25,380 nucleotides of DNA, taken from a virus. The DNA is taken from the IMG/VR virus record IMGVR_UViG_3300049440_000202, positions 1-25,380 of that record; one strand, written 5' to 3'. Shown piece by piece: positions 1 through 5,829 of the stretch (position 1 is its first letter; every line of letters begins with the position of its first letter). A program made the translations under genes and the position numbers. The notes below the pieces were generated by a model. It was not told the origin of the DNA. It was given only the letters and a program-made list of their open reading frames with translations, and did not search any database.

Positions 1-16
1 CCACGCCTCTCCACAT
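1..16 (-). CDS. Start of a further gene cut by the left window edge
   Basis: An ATG overlaps the TAA stop of the preceding 78-aa gene in a TAATG arrangement and opens a frame (Met-Trp-Arg-Gly-Val) that runs off the window without a stop. The same kind of overlap joins several certain genes in this window, so the operon probably continues to the left. Only five codons are visible, so nothing can be said about function. Confidence 0.35.
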
Positions 17-30
17 TAGAGCGCTCTAAT
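15..30. promoter_or_regulatory. Perfect 16-bp palindrome
   Basis: ATTAGAGCGCTCTAAT is a perfect inverted repeat with no spacer and A/T-rich arms in an otherwise GC-rich region. It covers the stop codon of the 78-aa gene and the start of the next frame. It could be an operator for a dimeric regulator, or a short hairpin with a 4-nt loop. No T-run follows in the direction of transcription, so a classic terminator is unlikely. The function is not known. Confidence 0.4.
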
Positions 31-252
31 ATTCGCGCCCCTGGTCGACGTCGGCGCCACCCGGAACCGACCCCGCAGCTCGCCGACAATCGGCGTTGCG
101 GCGTCCAACGCCTCGTCAAGCGTCAGGTAATGCTCGCCCGTCCATTTCGGGAAGGGATCGCCGTGAAATCGCGCGACGTGCCAGCACGGCGTGTCCGTGT
201 GGAGCACGCGTTCGATCTGGAATCCGTGGCGGGCGCCCTTGAGGCGTGGCAT
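16..252 (-). CDS. Hypothetical protein, 78 aa
   Basis: A 78-residue protein starting at an ATG two bases after the stop of the upstream 75-aa gene. The same frame is open much further upstream, but that part is an antisense-like arginine-rich shadow, so the short start is preferred. The sequence looks like a compact soluble domain. It contains a CWHVARFHGDPFPKW segment (about residues 23-37) rich in aromatic and histidine residues, followed by an acidic helix-like stretch (TLDEALDAATPIVGEL, about 42-57). There is no signal peptide or membrane segment. I do not recognise a family. Its place at the end of the overlapping lysis and accessory cluster suggests an accessory phage protein translated by coupling. 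Confidence 0.6.
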   Translation of the reverse strand: MPRLKGARHGFQIERVLHTDTPCWHVARFHGDPFPKWTGEHYLTLDEALDAATPIVGELRGRFRVAPTSTRGANIRAL

Positions 253-254
253 CG

Positions 255-482
255 CTAGGCCGCGCTGCGCATGCTGCGCATGCGTTCCGACGGCCAGCCG
301 CGTTGGATGCGACGGCCAACCTCGTGCACGTCGGCCGTGCGTTGTCGCGACAACGCGCTGGCCGCAAGTCCGAACCGAAGCGCGACGTCCACCCGCCGAA
401 ATACATCCGCGTCCACGCAGGCGAGCACGCCGCGCTTCTCGAGCACGTCGCGGATCGTGAGCGGCGGCGCGTTGGCGATCAT
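255..482 (-). CDS. Hypothetical protein, 75 aa
   Basis: The ATG overlaps the TGA of the upstream secreted-protein gene (ATGA), which fixes the start at MIANAPPL rather than the slightly longer frame. The N-terminal half (TIRDVLEKRGVLACVDADVF) reads as an amphipathic helical domain. The C-terminal third is rich in arginine and serine and looks less like a folded domain. No family is recognised. The ATGA coupling and the following gene only two bases away support it as a real member of the operon, but its composition is weaker evidence than for its neighbours, and a truncated or decaying gene is possible. Confidence 0.5.
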   Translation of the reverse strand: MIANAPPLTIRDVLEKRGVLACVDADVFRRVDVALRFGLAASALSRQRTADVHEVGRRIQRGWPSERMRSMRSAA

Positions 483-952
483 GGCGGGCACGGCGCGGGC
501 CGCGCCGAAATCGTTGAATCCCCGCGAATCCCGGCGTTCGCGAGGGCCGTATCACAAGCCGTCGCGGCCGTAGCAAGAGGCGCCGGGAGGGAGAGCGCGA
601 GCGTATCGCCAAGCGTGGCATTCGCCGGCGTGATCTTCCCGTGATACGCTCGGAGAAAGACGTGGTAGCCCCGTGGCCCGTTGCAGGCCAGCGTGACGAT
701 CTGCGAGTTGCCGATGGCCTTGAAGCACGCGCCCTCGGGGCCACTTCTGCTACTCGTGGTCATGGCGATCGTATCGCCCGGCTGCACCGTCAAGAACTGC
801 GTGCCGCTGAGTGGCAACGCCTGAGGCATTGGCGCCGAGACTGGAAGACGCGACGGTCGCCACGCCGCCGAGCCTACGAACACGGCCGGCTCCAGCGCGG
901 TCCCGAGAGCGACCGCGCTGAAGGCCGTGAGGACTGCGAGGCCGGTCTTCAC
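479..952 (-). CDS. Small exported hypothetical protein
   Basis: A 157-residue protein starting with GTG in a GTGA overlap with the upstream coiled-coil gene. The N-terminus MKTGLAVLTAFSAVALGTA has one lysine followed by a hydrophobic core and small residues, which is a plausible Sec signal peptide or membrane anchor. The mature part is rich in alanine, threonine and proline and has four cysteines after about residue 70, as expected for a protein in an oxidising compartment. No enzymatic motif is visible. It lies in a run of membrane and export genes downstream of the endolysin, so an envelope-directed role (lysis accessory, superinfection exclusion or moron) is an inference only. Confidence 0.6.
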   Translation of the reverse strand: MKTGLAVLTAFSAVALGTALEPAVFVGSAAWRPSRLPVSAPMPQALPLSGTQFLTVQPGDTIAMTTSSRSGPEGACFKAIGNSQIVTLACNGPRGYHVFLRAYHGKITPANATLGDTLALSLPAPLATAATACDTALANAGIRGDSTISARPAPCPP

Positions 953-1335
953 GGAACCGGCGATTCGCCCGACGGCGCGGCAGGAGGCGCGGCGGGTCCG
1001 GCGTCGATCCCGTCGATGCTCGTCTCGACGCCCTTGAGCGTCGTCATGATCGCGTCGAGCGCCGTCGTGTCCACGCCCTGCGCTTTTAGCGCATCGATCT
1101 GGGACTGAAGATCGGCGTTCGCGGCCGTGAGGGTCGTCACCTGCGTTTGCAGCGCGGCGTTTGTCGCGTCTTCCGCCTGCTCGTGCGCGGTGACGCGGGC
1201 GAGGGCATCGGTGAGCTTCGAGGTGACGGTGGTGAGTTCGTTCTGGACATCAGCGAGCGAGGTCATGATCTGTTTCCCCAATAAGGTGAGTTGATCGGCG
1301 AGCGGAGCGAGGACGAACGAGCGAAAGGATTTCAT
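949..1335 (-). CDS. Coiled-coil protein, 128 aa
   Basis: ATGA overlap with the upstream 245-aa gene sets the start at MKSFRSF. An internal ATG (MTSLADVQ, residue 24, preceded by a GGGGA Shine-Dalgarno-like run) is an alternative. Residues about 28-95 form a long heptad-like stretch (LADVQNELTTVTSKLTDALA, then TTLTAANADLQSQIDALKAQ), typical of a parallel coiled coil. The last 20 residues are a Pro/Ala/Ser tail. Similar small coiled-coil proteins of unknown function are common in phage late regions. It could oligomerise with the coiled-coil membrane proteins nearby, but that is inferred only from position. Confidence 0.65.
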   Translation of the reverse strand: MKSFRSFVLAPLADQLTLLGKQIMTSLADVQNELTTVTSKLTDALARVTAHEQAEDATNAALQTQVTTLTAANADLQSQIDALKAQGVDTTALDAIMTTLKGVETSIDGIDAGPAAPPAAPSGESPVP

Positions 1336-2069
1336 CGTTTGGCGAGCTCATAGCCGGCAGCGAGGCCGGCAATCGTGAACGTCAGGGCCACCACCTTGCG
1401 GGGCGGGCAGGGCAGGAACCATGCGACGCGGCAGTCCTGCCCAGCATTGGACTTGGCGATACTCTCAGCCTTCGTGCGTGAGGCGAGCGCCGTTCTCAGG
1501 TCGCGGATCGTGTTCGTGTCGGCTGCGTGGAGGCTTTGCGCGATCGCGAGATTCCGTTCCGCCTTCGCCGCCTCGTCCGATTTCTCGACGAGCGACTTCC
1601 GAAGTTCGGCCCCGAGGTCGACCACGAACTGCGGCACGTCGTAGAGACGCGGATCGCCCTGCCGCTGAATCGTGGCGTACTTCGTTGTATCTGGTTCGGG
1701 CTGGCCATCGACCCCAGCGACTGCCGTCTCGCCTCGAGGCGCTGGGGTCTCGCGGTGAATCACGGTGATCGTGCCGAGGTGTTGGAGCGCGCGCGCCGCG
1801 CCGGAGTCCGCCTTGGCTTTTGCGACACGTAGCGCCTTCATCGAATCGGCGAAGACGCGCGCAAGGGAATCTCCAACCTTCGCCGACGCCTTGGCCGCGT
1901 TCTCGCTCGCCGTCGCTTGCGCGTCGGCCGCGTCTTGGCGATCCCGCGCGCTCTGATGCCGCGCACCGTCGCAGCGAGCGAGCCAGAGCGAGGTCGCCGC
2001 GACGAGAGCGGCGGCGACCACGCGCGCGGCCGTGTTCTTGGCGAGAGCGGGCCAGTTCACCGAGGTCAT
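1332..2069 (-). CDS. Membrane-anchored coiled-coil protein, possible spanin-like
   Basis: A 245-residue protein whose ATG overlaps the TGA of the DUF6527-like gene (ATGA). A longer in-frame extension exists but overlaps that gene entirely. Visible parts: a hydrophobic segment at about 16-33 (ARVVAAALVAATSLWLARC), an Ala/Lys/Asp-rich helical region at 40-98, a central Pro-rich linker at 105-130, a second charged helix at 150-205, and a C-terminal hydrophobic helix at about 226-242 preceded by a DCRVAWFLPCPP cysteine motif. Inner-membrane anchor plus coiled coil is the plan of i-spanins such as lambda Rz, but the second membrane segment is unusual and no embedded o-spanin was identified. The spanin role is inferred from context, downstream of the endolysin. 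Confidence 0.6.
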   Translation of the reverse strand: MTSVNWPALAKNTAARVVAAALVAATSLWLARCDGARHQSARDRQDAADAQATASENAAKASAKVGDSLARVFADSMKALRVAKAKADSGAARALQHLGTITVIHRETPAPRGETAVAGVDGQPEPDTTKYATIQRQGDPRLYDVPQFVVDLGAELRKSLVEKSDEAAKAERNLAIAQSLHAADTNTIRDLRTALASRTKAESIAKSNAGQDCRVAWFLPCPPRKVVALTFTIAGLAAGYELAKR

Positions 2070-2476
2070 TCGTCCCCCCAACACGACCCCAGTGTAGAGA
2101 GCACGACGGTGGAGTCGCCGCAGAGATCCAGCCGGCCGCCGCGCAGGAACGAGTGTAGGCGGTACGGCCGCCCTTCGTGCGCCAGGAACGATGGCGTGAC
2201 CGTCGGTGCCTCGACGCTGCCGTCCCATCCCCAGACGTTTGCGCGATCCTCCGCAATTTCTTCGGGCGTCGCGTCGAGCCGATGCCCCGCAGTCCCGCGC
2301 CGAAATGCCTGGCGCTCGTAGTGATGCTTTCGCCCCGGGTGAGCCGCGCACACGACACGGTCGTTTGGCTCGCCGAGAATCAGATACCAGACGGCGCCAT
2401 CTTCGCCGCGCCCCTCGTGACGCGAAAAGCTGATGTGAGCGATGAGCACTTCCGGCATTCGATCGCCGGCGCTCAT
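2066..2476 (-). CDS. DUF6527-like protein
   Basis: A 136-residue protein starting at an ATG that overlaps the stop of a 29-aa membrane gene (CGATGAGC). A second Met at residue 7 is an alternative start. The C-terminal half carries VWGWDGSVEAPTVTPSFLAH (81-100), then LHSFLRGGRLDLCGDSTVV (107-125). The W-x-W-x-GS, PTxxPS and histidine-to-aspartate layout resembles the DUF6527 family, small proteins found in phages and mobile elements. Cys43 and His46 upstream (VVCAAHPGRK) may bind a metal together with His108. The biochemical role of the family is unknown to me. Its placement inside the lysis cluster is worth noting, since nothing about it suggests an envelope location. Confidence 0.65.
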   Translation of the reverse strand: MSAGDRMPEVLIAHISFSRHEGRGEDGAVWYLILGEPNDRVVCAAHPGRKHHYERQAFRRGTAGHRLDATPEEIAEDRANVWGWDGSVEAPTVTPSFLAHEGRPYRLHSFLRGGRLDLCGDSTVVLSTLGSCWGDE

Positions 2477-2562
2477 CGGACGCACGCCCACCAGAACATC
2501 ACGAAGGCGGCCGTCACGAGGAACGGCTTCCAGAGGACGACGAACCAGGGCGGCGGCGTCAT
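2473..2562 (-). CDS. Tiny membrane protein, 29 aa
   Basis: A 29-codon frame lying exactly between the endolysin and the DUF6527-like gene. Its ATG overlaps the endolysin TGA (ATGA) and its own TGA overlaps the next ATG (ATGA), so it fills the gap with no spare base. The product (PPWFVVLWKPFLVTAAFVMF in its core) is almost wholly hydrophobic with several tryptophans, which predicts a single membrane-spanning helix. It is too short for most gene callers. A position directly after an endolysin would suit a small holin-associated or spanin-associated peptide, but no family match can be claimed. The double overlap is the main support that it is translated. Confidence 0.6.
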   Translation of the reverse strand: MTPPPWFVVLWKPFLVTAAFVMFWWACVR

Positions 2563-3020
2563 ACGCGTGGGAAATGGACGAAGACTTTGCCGGCCGCGCT
2601 GATCGCGTGCTCGGCAACGCGGTCGCCGTTTGACGAGACGCCGTCAGCACTTGTGTTGCCGGCGATGCTCGACAGTGGATCGAGCGACGAGACGATGCCG
2701 ACGTGGTGCGCGAGTCCTTGATCGTTGATCGAGAGCACGAGATCATCGACGACGGGAGTCGGCGCTGTCCAACCGTTCGCCAGCGCGAGCTGGTGCACCG
2801 CTTCGCATGAGCCCTGGCGCGGAATCGGCGCGTCGCCCTGAAAACACTCGTCCAGAATCCAGGTCGCGAAGTACATGCACCAGGACTCACCGTCCTTGCC
2901 GCCGCACCATACTTGAATCCCATTCACGCGCTGGCCGTGGTTCCCGCCCTCGCCCGTGACTTCGCGGATATACAGCTTGCGCCGCGCCGTCTCAGCCGGG
3001 CCGTAGACCATTTGACTCAT
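2559..3020 (-). CDS. Endolysin, CHAP/NlpC-P60-like cysteine peptidase or amidase
   Basis: A 153-residue protein with the layout of the CHAP-like lysin family (the group often modelled as TIGR02594). The WCGGKDGESWCMYFATWIL segment (38-56) supplies the probable catalytic Cys48 followed by an aromatic helix. AHHVGIV (104-110) supplies the histidine. GNTS (121-124) and the following NGDRV fit the third polar residue and the last strand. Such enzymes cut peptide cross-links or the sugar-peptide amide bond of peptidoglycan. It has no signal peptide, so release through a holin is expected, and several small membrane proteins flank it. The start is fixed by an ATGA overlap with the 145-aa membrane protein. 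Length is normal for a single-domain lysin without a binding module. Confidence 0.85.
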   Translation of the reverse strand: MSQMVYGPAETARRKLYIREVTGEGGNHGQRVNGIQVWCGGKDGESWCMYFATWILDECFQGDAPIPRQGSCEAVHQLALANGWTAPTPVVDDLVLSINDQGLAHHVGIVSSLDPLSSIAGNTSADGVSSNGDRVAEHAISAAGKVFVHFPRV

Positions 3021-3454
3021 TGGCCCGCCTTCGTATCAACCGTGACCGTCGTCTGTGCCGCCGCGTGTTCCTTCGTGGGCTTCACGTCGTCGATCGTCTC
3101 GCTCGAGCCATCCGGCTTTTTCCGGAGCAACAATCCGAGCACACCGGTGCCGAGGAGCGTGGTCAGCGCACTAACGAGCATGGTTGCGATCGCACCGCTC
3201 GCCTCCTTCGTGAACGCGAATCGGATGATGGCGCAGACGATCGCGAGCGCGGCGAGCATCGCCAGCCCGGCGCACAGCCGGGCCATTGAGGCGTGATCCA
3301 CGTAGTTCGGATCGTCGACGAAGGATCGGCAGTACGCCACGATGCGGCTGTAGTGCCGATAGACGTAGATCAGCGCCAACAAGAGGGCGAGCTCGCCGAG
3401 CGCCAGCACTGTGAACCAGAGAGCGGCGAGCATCCACGAGGCCGCGGTACTCAT
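3017..3454 (-). CDS. Three-helix membrane protein, holin candidate
   Basis: A 145-residue protein with three hydrophobic segments at about 7-31, 61-81 and 87-110, separated by a short charged loop (RHYSRIVAYCRSFVDDPNYV) and a one-turn polar link (FTKEAS). A hydrophilic tail follows (RKKPDGSSETIDDVKPTKEH and on to the end). It overlaps the genes on both sides (ATGA at each end) and sits immediately upstream of the endolysin. Three membrane helices and a charged C-terminal tail fit a class I holin topology, and gene order holin-endolysin is common. It is somewhat longer than lambda S. There are rival candidates in the same cluster, so the call rests on topology and position, not on sequence family. 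Confidence 0.6.
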   Translation of the reverse strand: MSTAASWMLAALWFTVLALGELALLLALIYVYRHYSRIVAYCRSFVDDPNYVDHASMARLCAGLAMLAALAIVCAIIRFAFTKEASGAIATMLVSALTTLLGTGVLGLLLRKKPDGSSETIDDVKPTKEHAAAQTTVTVDTKAGQ

Positions 3455-3744
3455 CGCGGCTCTCCCGCCTGGATGACCCGCGGTCGCTGGTGCGCCCGCT
3501 CGATCGAGTCGATGAGGAACGCTGTATGCGTTCGATCGCGCTGCGCGAACTGATGCCGAAGCGAATCATCGTGGACGTAGAGCGCGAACGTCGGGCTCGC
3601 GACGTAGTGCCGATCGAGATATGCCTTCGCCGTGCTCGCAATCGTGCCGAGTGCGCCGATCGCGGCGCCGATCGCAATGAGCCAGGTCATCGACGTTCTG
3701 AGCGTCGGGCCGCCGCGGTAGTACGTGGAAGGGGTCGGCGTCAC
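3451..3744 (-). CDS. Single-pass membrane protein, 97 aa
   Basis: Starts at GTG in a GTGA overlap with the upstream coiled-coil membrane gene and ends in an ATGA overlap with the holin candidate. An internal ATG at residue 19 would give a product beginning directly with the membrane helix. Residues about 19-37 (MTWLIAIGAAIGALGTIAS) form one transmembrane segment with small-residue packing motifs. After it comes a soluble domain of about 55 residues rich in His, Arg and Asp (YVHDDSLRHQFAQRDRTHTA). No family is recognised. The topology, a short N-terminus, one helix and a charged domain, is seen in i-spanins and in lysis regulators, but the soluble part is too short to span a periplasm. Confidence 0.6.
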   Translation of the reverse strand: MTPTPSTYYRGGPTLRTSMTWLIAIGAAIGALGTIASTAKAYLDRHYVASPTFALYVHDDSLRHQFAQRDRTHTAFLIDSIERAHQRPRVIQAGEPR

Positions 3745-4085
3745 GCGTCGGTCCGTCGCCGACGCGTCGGCACGGTCACGGTGGAATTCAGCGCCTCGAC
3801 GAACGCCTTCGCGAGCTCGTGTGCGCCACTGAGCTTCGATACGTCGGCGCGCAGCGTCTCGACGTGGTCGCGGAGCCGGCTGACCTCCGAAGCATTCGAC
3901 GTCGACGAGACCTCAAGTCGGCCGAGGGTGCCGCGCAAATCCCCGATCTCCCGGCTGGTCTCGGTCACCTTCTCGTTCGTGTCGCCGCCCTGCTTGAGGA
4001 TGAGCCGCAACAGCAGCACGCCGAGGCTCGTCACCAGTGTGAACACGGCCCCGAGAATCCAGAGGGTCAGATCGTTCGCGTTCAC
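3741..4085 (-). CDS. Membrane-anchored coiled-coil protein, 114 aa
   Basis: Starts at GTG (GTGAACGCG) overlapping the TGA of the 57-aa membrane gene. Residues about 7-31 (LTLWILGAVFTLVTSLGVLL) form a membrane helix. Residues about 36-100 are a polar heptad-rich coiled coil (EKVTETSREIGDLRGTLGRL, then SEVSRLRDHVETLRADVSKL). The C-terminus is short and arginine-rich. Anchor plus extended coiled coil fits either an i-spanin or one of the small haemolysin XhlA-like lysis proteins, which combine a coiled coil and a helix in the opposite order. The next gene overlaps by GTGA. Its role in lysis is inferred from the cluster. Confidence 0.65.
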   Translation of the reverse strand: MNANDLTLWILGAVFTLVTSLGVLLLRLILKQGGDTNEKVTETSREIGDLRGTLGRLEVSSTSNASEVSRLRDHVETLRADVSKLSGAHELAKAFVEALNSTVTVPTRRRRTDA

Positions 4086-4255
4086 GCCGCTGCCTTCCGC
4101 TGCACGATCACGAGCGTGATCGACCCGCCCGTCAGCAACCGGCCAATCAGCAACGCCAGCGCGAGAAAGAAGTACCCGAGCGCCGAACCGCCGATGTGCG
4201 CGAAGGCTTCGAGGGCGAAGTAGATCGCGAGGATGAGAAAGTCGATCGGTTGCAT
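4082..4255 (-). CDS. Small two-helix membrane protein, 57 aa
   Basis: A 57-codon frame with a clear GGAG Shine-Dalgarno six bases before ATG and a GTGA overlap with the next gene. The product (core IDFLILAIYFALEAFAHIGG, then ALGYFFLALALLIGRLLTGG) predicts two short membrane helices joined by a glycine-containing turn and a basic C-terminal end (VQRKAAA). It is the first gene of the lysis cluster and the only one there with a strong independent ribosome binding site, so it may set the translation level of the coupled genes after it. Two-helix proteins of this size at this place are compatible with a class II holin or antiholin. No family assignment is possible by eye. Confidence 0.7.
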   Translation of the reverse strand: MQPIDFLILAIYFALEAFAHIGGSALGYFFLALALLIGRLLTGGSITLVIVQRKAAA

Positions 4256-4267
4256 GGAATCTCCGGG

Positions 4268-4438
4268 TTAGGGGGCTGGAGCGGCACGGGGTTCGGCGGT
4301 ATCGTTGGCGGATATGAACAACCGCCCTGGCGCGTCCCGGTGGTGGGAATGGCTCATTCTATTCGTGCTGTTCGCGATGATTGTCGTTCTTTGGCTCAAC
4401 GGCCCGATTCCGAATCGGTCCCCCTTCTGACACGGCAT
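4268..4438 (-). CDS. Possible small gene, 56 aa, TGATG-coupled to the tail protein
   Basis: The ATG overlaps the stop codon of the discoidin-repeat gene (TGATG), which matches the coupling style of the whole operon and would fill the otherwise empty 182-nt gap. The predicted product (starting MPCQKGDRFGIGPLSQRTTI) is hydrophilic, with a Ser/His/Arg-rich middle and an Ala/Pro end, and shows no recognisable domain. It lies antisense to a + strand frame that encodes a clean membrane helix. Only one of the two is likely to be real, and the sequence does not settle which. Third-position GC is similar in both (roughly 70-76% by hand count). Confidence 0.25.
   Translation of the reverse strand: MPCQKGDRFGIGPLSQRTTIIANSTNRMSHSHHRDAPGRLFISANDTAEPRAAPAP
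4314..4430 (+). CDS. Possible antisense small membrane protein, 38 aa
   Basis: The only credible + strand frame in the window. It encodes 38 residues with a tryptophan-rich interface and one strongly hydrophobic helix (WWEWLILFVLFAMIVVLWLN) followed by NGPIPNRSPF. It begins 58 bases from the divergent start of the lysis cluster and ends 7 bases from the convergent stop of the discoidin-repeat gene, so it fits neatly inside the gap. A weak purine run (GGCGGA) lies very close to the ATG. No promoter is obvious. The hydrophobic pattern is better than chance in a GC-rich antisense frame, but a competing minus-strand frame occupies the same bases. Confidence 0.35.
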   Translation: MNNRPGASRWWEWLILFVLFAMIVVLWLNGPIPNRSPF

Positions 4439-5829
4439 CAGACGAGCGCCTTCGAGAAGTCGAACCACATCGGCGTGTCGTTCACGTAGCCGACGCTGAC
4501 TGGTGTCCCGGACGCTGCGACGTTCCAGACAGAGCCGTCGTCGGAGTACATGAACCAGACGTACTCGGGTGGGTTATTGCCGCCGGCGTGTCGCTGCACG
4601 GCCATCTGCATGACGGTCTTTGCACTCCCAAACTGGTAGCCCGCCCACGGCGCCCAGACCGCACCGGTCGTCCAGACGGTTGCATCGGTGCTGTCAAACA
4701 AATTCGACGAGTGGTGCGTTCCGTCGTCCTCAGATTGCAGTGCTGTTCCTCCTGTTGAGGCGATACTGGAGCCCGTATCGTCCTTGAACAACAGCGCCGA
4801 AAGGTCAAGGCCACCGGTCTGCTGGCCGAGTACTTCGTACACGCGCCAATATACGTGCGCGCCGAGATTGGCTCCCGACGGCGGTAAGCCGCCCGCTAGG
4901 CTGAAGTAGCTCGGTACATCGTTCGTCAGGGTGCCGAGATCAACAACCGCCGCGGTACCCCACGACTCGCCATCATCTGAATACTGGCAGAGTGCGGTAA
5001 ACGGCTCTGAGGAGCCGTCCATAGACGCGTGCCGCTGAAAGCCGAACTGCATGACTTTCTTCGCGGATGCGAACTGATAGCCGAGATATTCATGCGTTCC
5101 TGTGTTCTGGCTCTCCCAGAAGGTCGAGTCGGTGCCGTCGAACGCCATCGAGGCTTCTTCACCGGTGCCGTCTACGCCGGAGGAGAAGGCCGTACCGCCC
5201 GTCGTCGCGATGCTCGATCCGGCATCATCCTTGAACAGCAGCGCGCTCACCGCCGTGTAATGCAGATCGCCGCGCGTCTTGAAATTCAGGAATCGCCACC
5301 AAGTATGCGAGCCAAAGTCGGCCGCGCCCGGGGCCGGGACGAGGTTCGTGAAATCGAACCAATGCATCACGTCGTTCGTCAGCGTCGGCAACTGGAGCCA
5401 GACCATCGGATTCCAGGTCACGCCATCGTCCGAGCATTCGACAATCGCTTGCCGCGGCGTGCCCGTGCTGCCGACCGACATCGACGCCGTATTCTGCAGT
5501 CCGATCTGCCGAACCTTCTGCGCGCTGGCGAACTGAATGCCGCCCCAAATGCTGAGCTGCGTGTTGATGCCCGACCCGGCCCAATAGGTCGAATCCACGC
5601 CGTCGAACAGATTCGAGACAGCGTGTGAGCCAGTGTGGCCGCTCTCAATGGCTGTGCCGCCCGACGTGGAGACGCTCGACCCTGCGTCGTCCTTGAACGC
5701 CATCGCGGAGAAGCCTGGTGTATCACCACCGGCATCGGGCTGGTACATCGTGACGCGCCAATAGGCGTGGCTGTGCGCGCCGCCACCACCACCAGCGATG
5801 GGGGAGACCATCATCGCCCGACGACTCAT
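4438..5829 (-). CDS. Three-repeat discoidin-like tail protein, probable receptor-binding protein
   Basis: A 463-residue protein starting in an ATGA overlap with the tail fibre gene. After a short Gly/His-rich leader (GGGGGAHSHAYW) it consists of three tandem units of about 140 residues (20-163, 173-316, 323-463). Each has a YWR/WWR opening, the strand-turn KDDAGSS, a TGGTA step, a (S)NLFDG-DSTYW-like core (73-83, 227-238, 375-386), a YQFASAKKV strand, and a closing SDDG-W then TNDVMHWFDF block. The FDG-x-x-TxW signature is that of F5/8 type C (discoidin, galactose-binding-like) beta-sandwiches, which often bind glycans. Together with its place after the fibre, this suggests a surface-glycan adhesin at the tail tip. 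No catalytic motif is visible. Confidence 0.75.
   Translation of the reverse strand: MSRRAMMVSPIAGGGGGAHSHAYWRVTMYQPDAGGDTPGFSAMAFKDDAGSSVSTSGGTAIESGHTGSHAVSNLFDGVDSTYWAGSGINTQLSIWGGIQFASAQKVRQIGLQNTASMSVGSTGTPRQAIVECSDDGVTWNPMVWLQLPTLTNDVMHWFDFTNLVPAPGAADFGSHTWWRFLNFKTRGDLHYTAVSALLFKDDAGSSIATTGGTAFSSGVDGTGEEASMAFDGTDSTFWESQNTGTHEYLGYQFASAKKVMQFGFQRHASMDGSSEPFTALCQYSDDGESWGTAAVVDLGTLTNDVPSYFSLAGGLPPSGANLGAHVYWRVYEVLGQQTGGLDLSALLFKDDTGSSIASTGGTALQSEDDGTHHSSNLFDSTDATVWTTGAVWAPWAGYQFGSAKTVMQMAVQRHAGGNNPPEYVWFMYSDDGSVWNVAASGTPVSVGYVNDTPMWFDFSKALV
4441..4863 (-). repeat. Discoidin-like repeat unit 3
   Basis: Third in-frame copy within the 463-aa tail protein, residues about 323-463. It keeps the YWR opening, KDDTGSSIASTGGTA, NLFDSTDATVW and SDDGSVW landmarks of the other two units and ends the protein with WFDFSKALV. 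Confidence 0.65.
4882..5313 (-). repeat. Discoidin-like repeat unit 2
   Basis: Second in-frame copy, residues about 173-316, with HTWWRF, KDDAGSSIATTGGTA, MAFDGTDSTFW, YQFASAKKVMQ and SDDGESW landmarks. It is closest to unit 3 in the YQF-SAKKVMQ strand. Confidence 0.65.
5341..5772 (-). repeat. Discoidin-like repeat unit 1
   Basis: First in-frame copy, residues about 20-163, with AYWRV, KDDAGSSVSTSGGTA, NLFDGVDSTYW, IQFASAQKVRQ and SDDGVTW landmarks. The three units share these blocks in the same order, which shows tandem duplication at the protein level. Confidence 0.65.
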
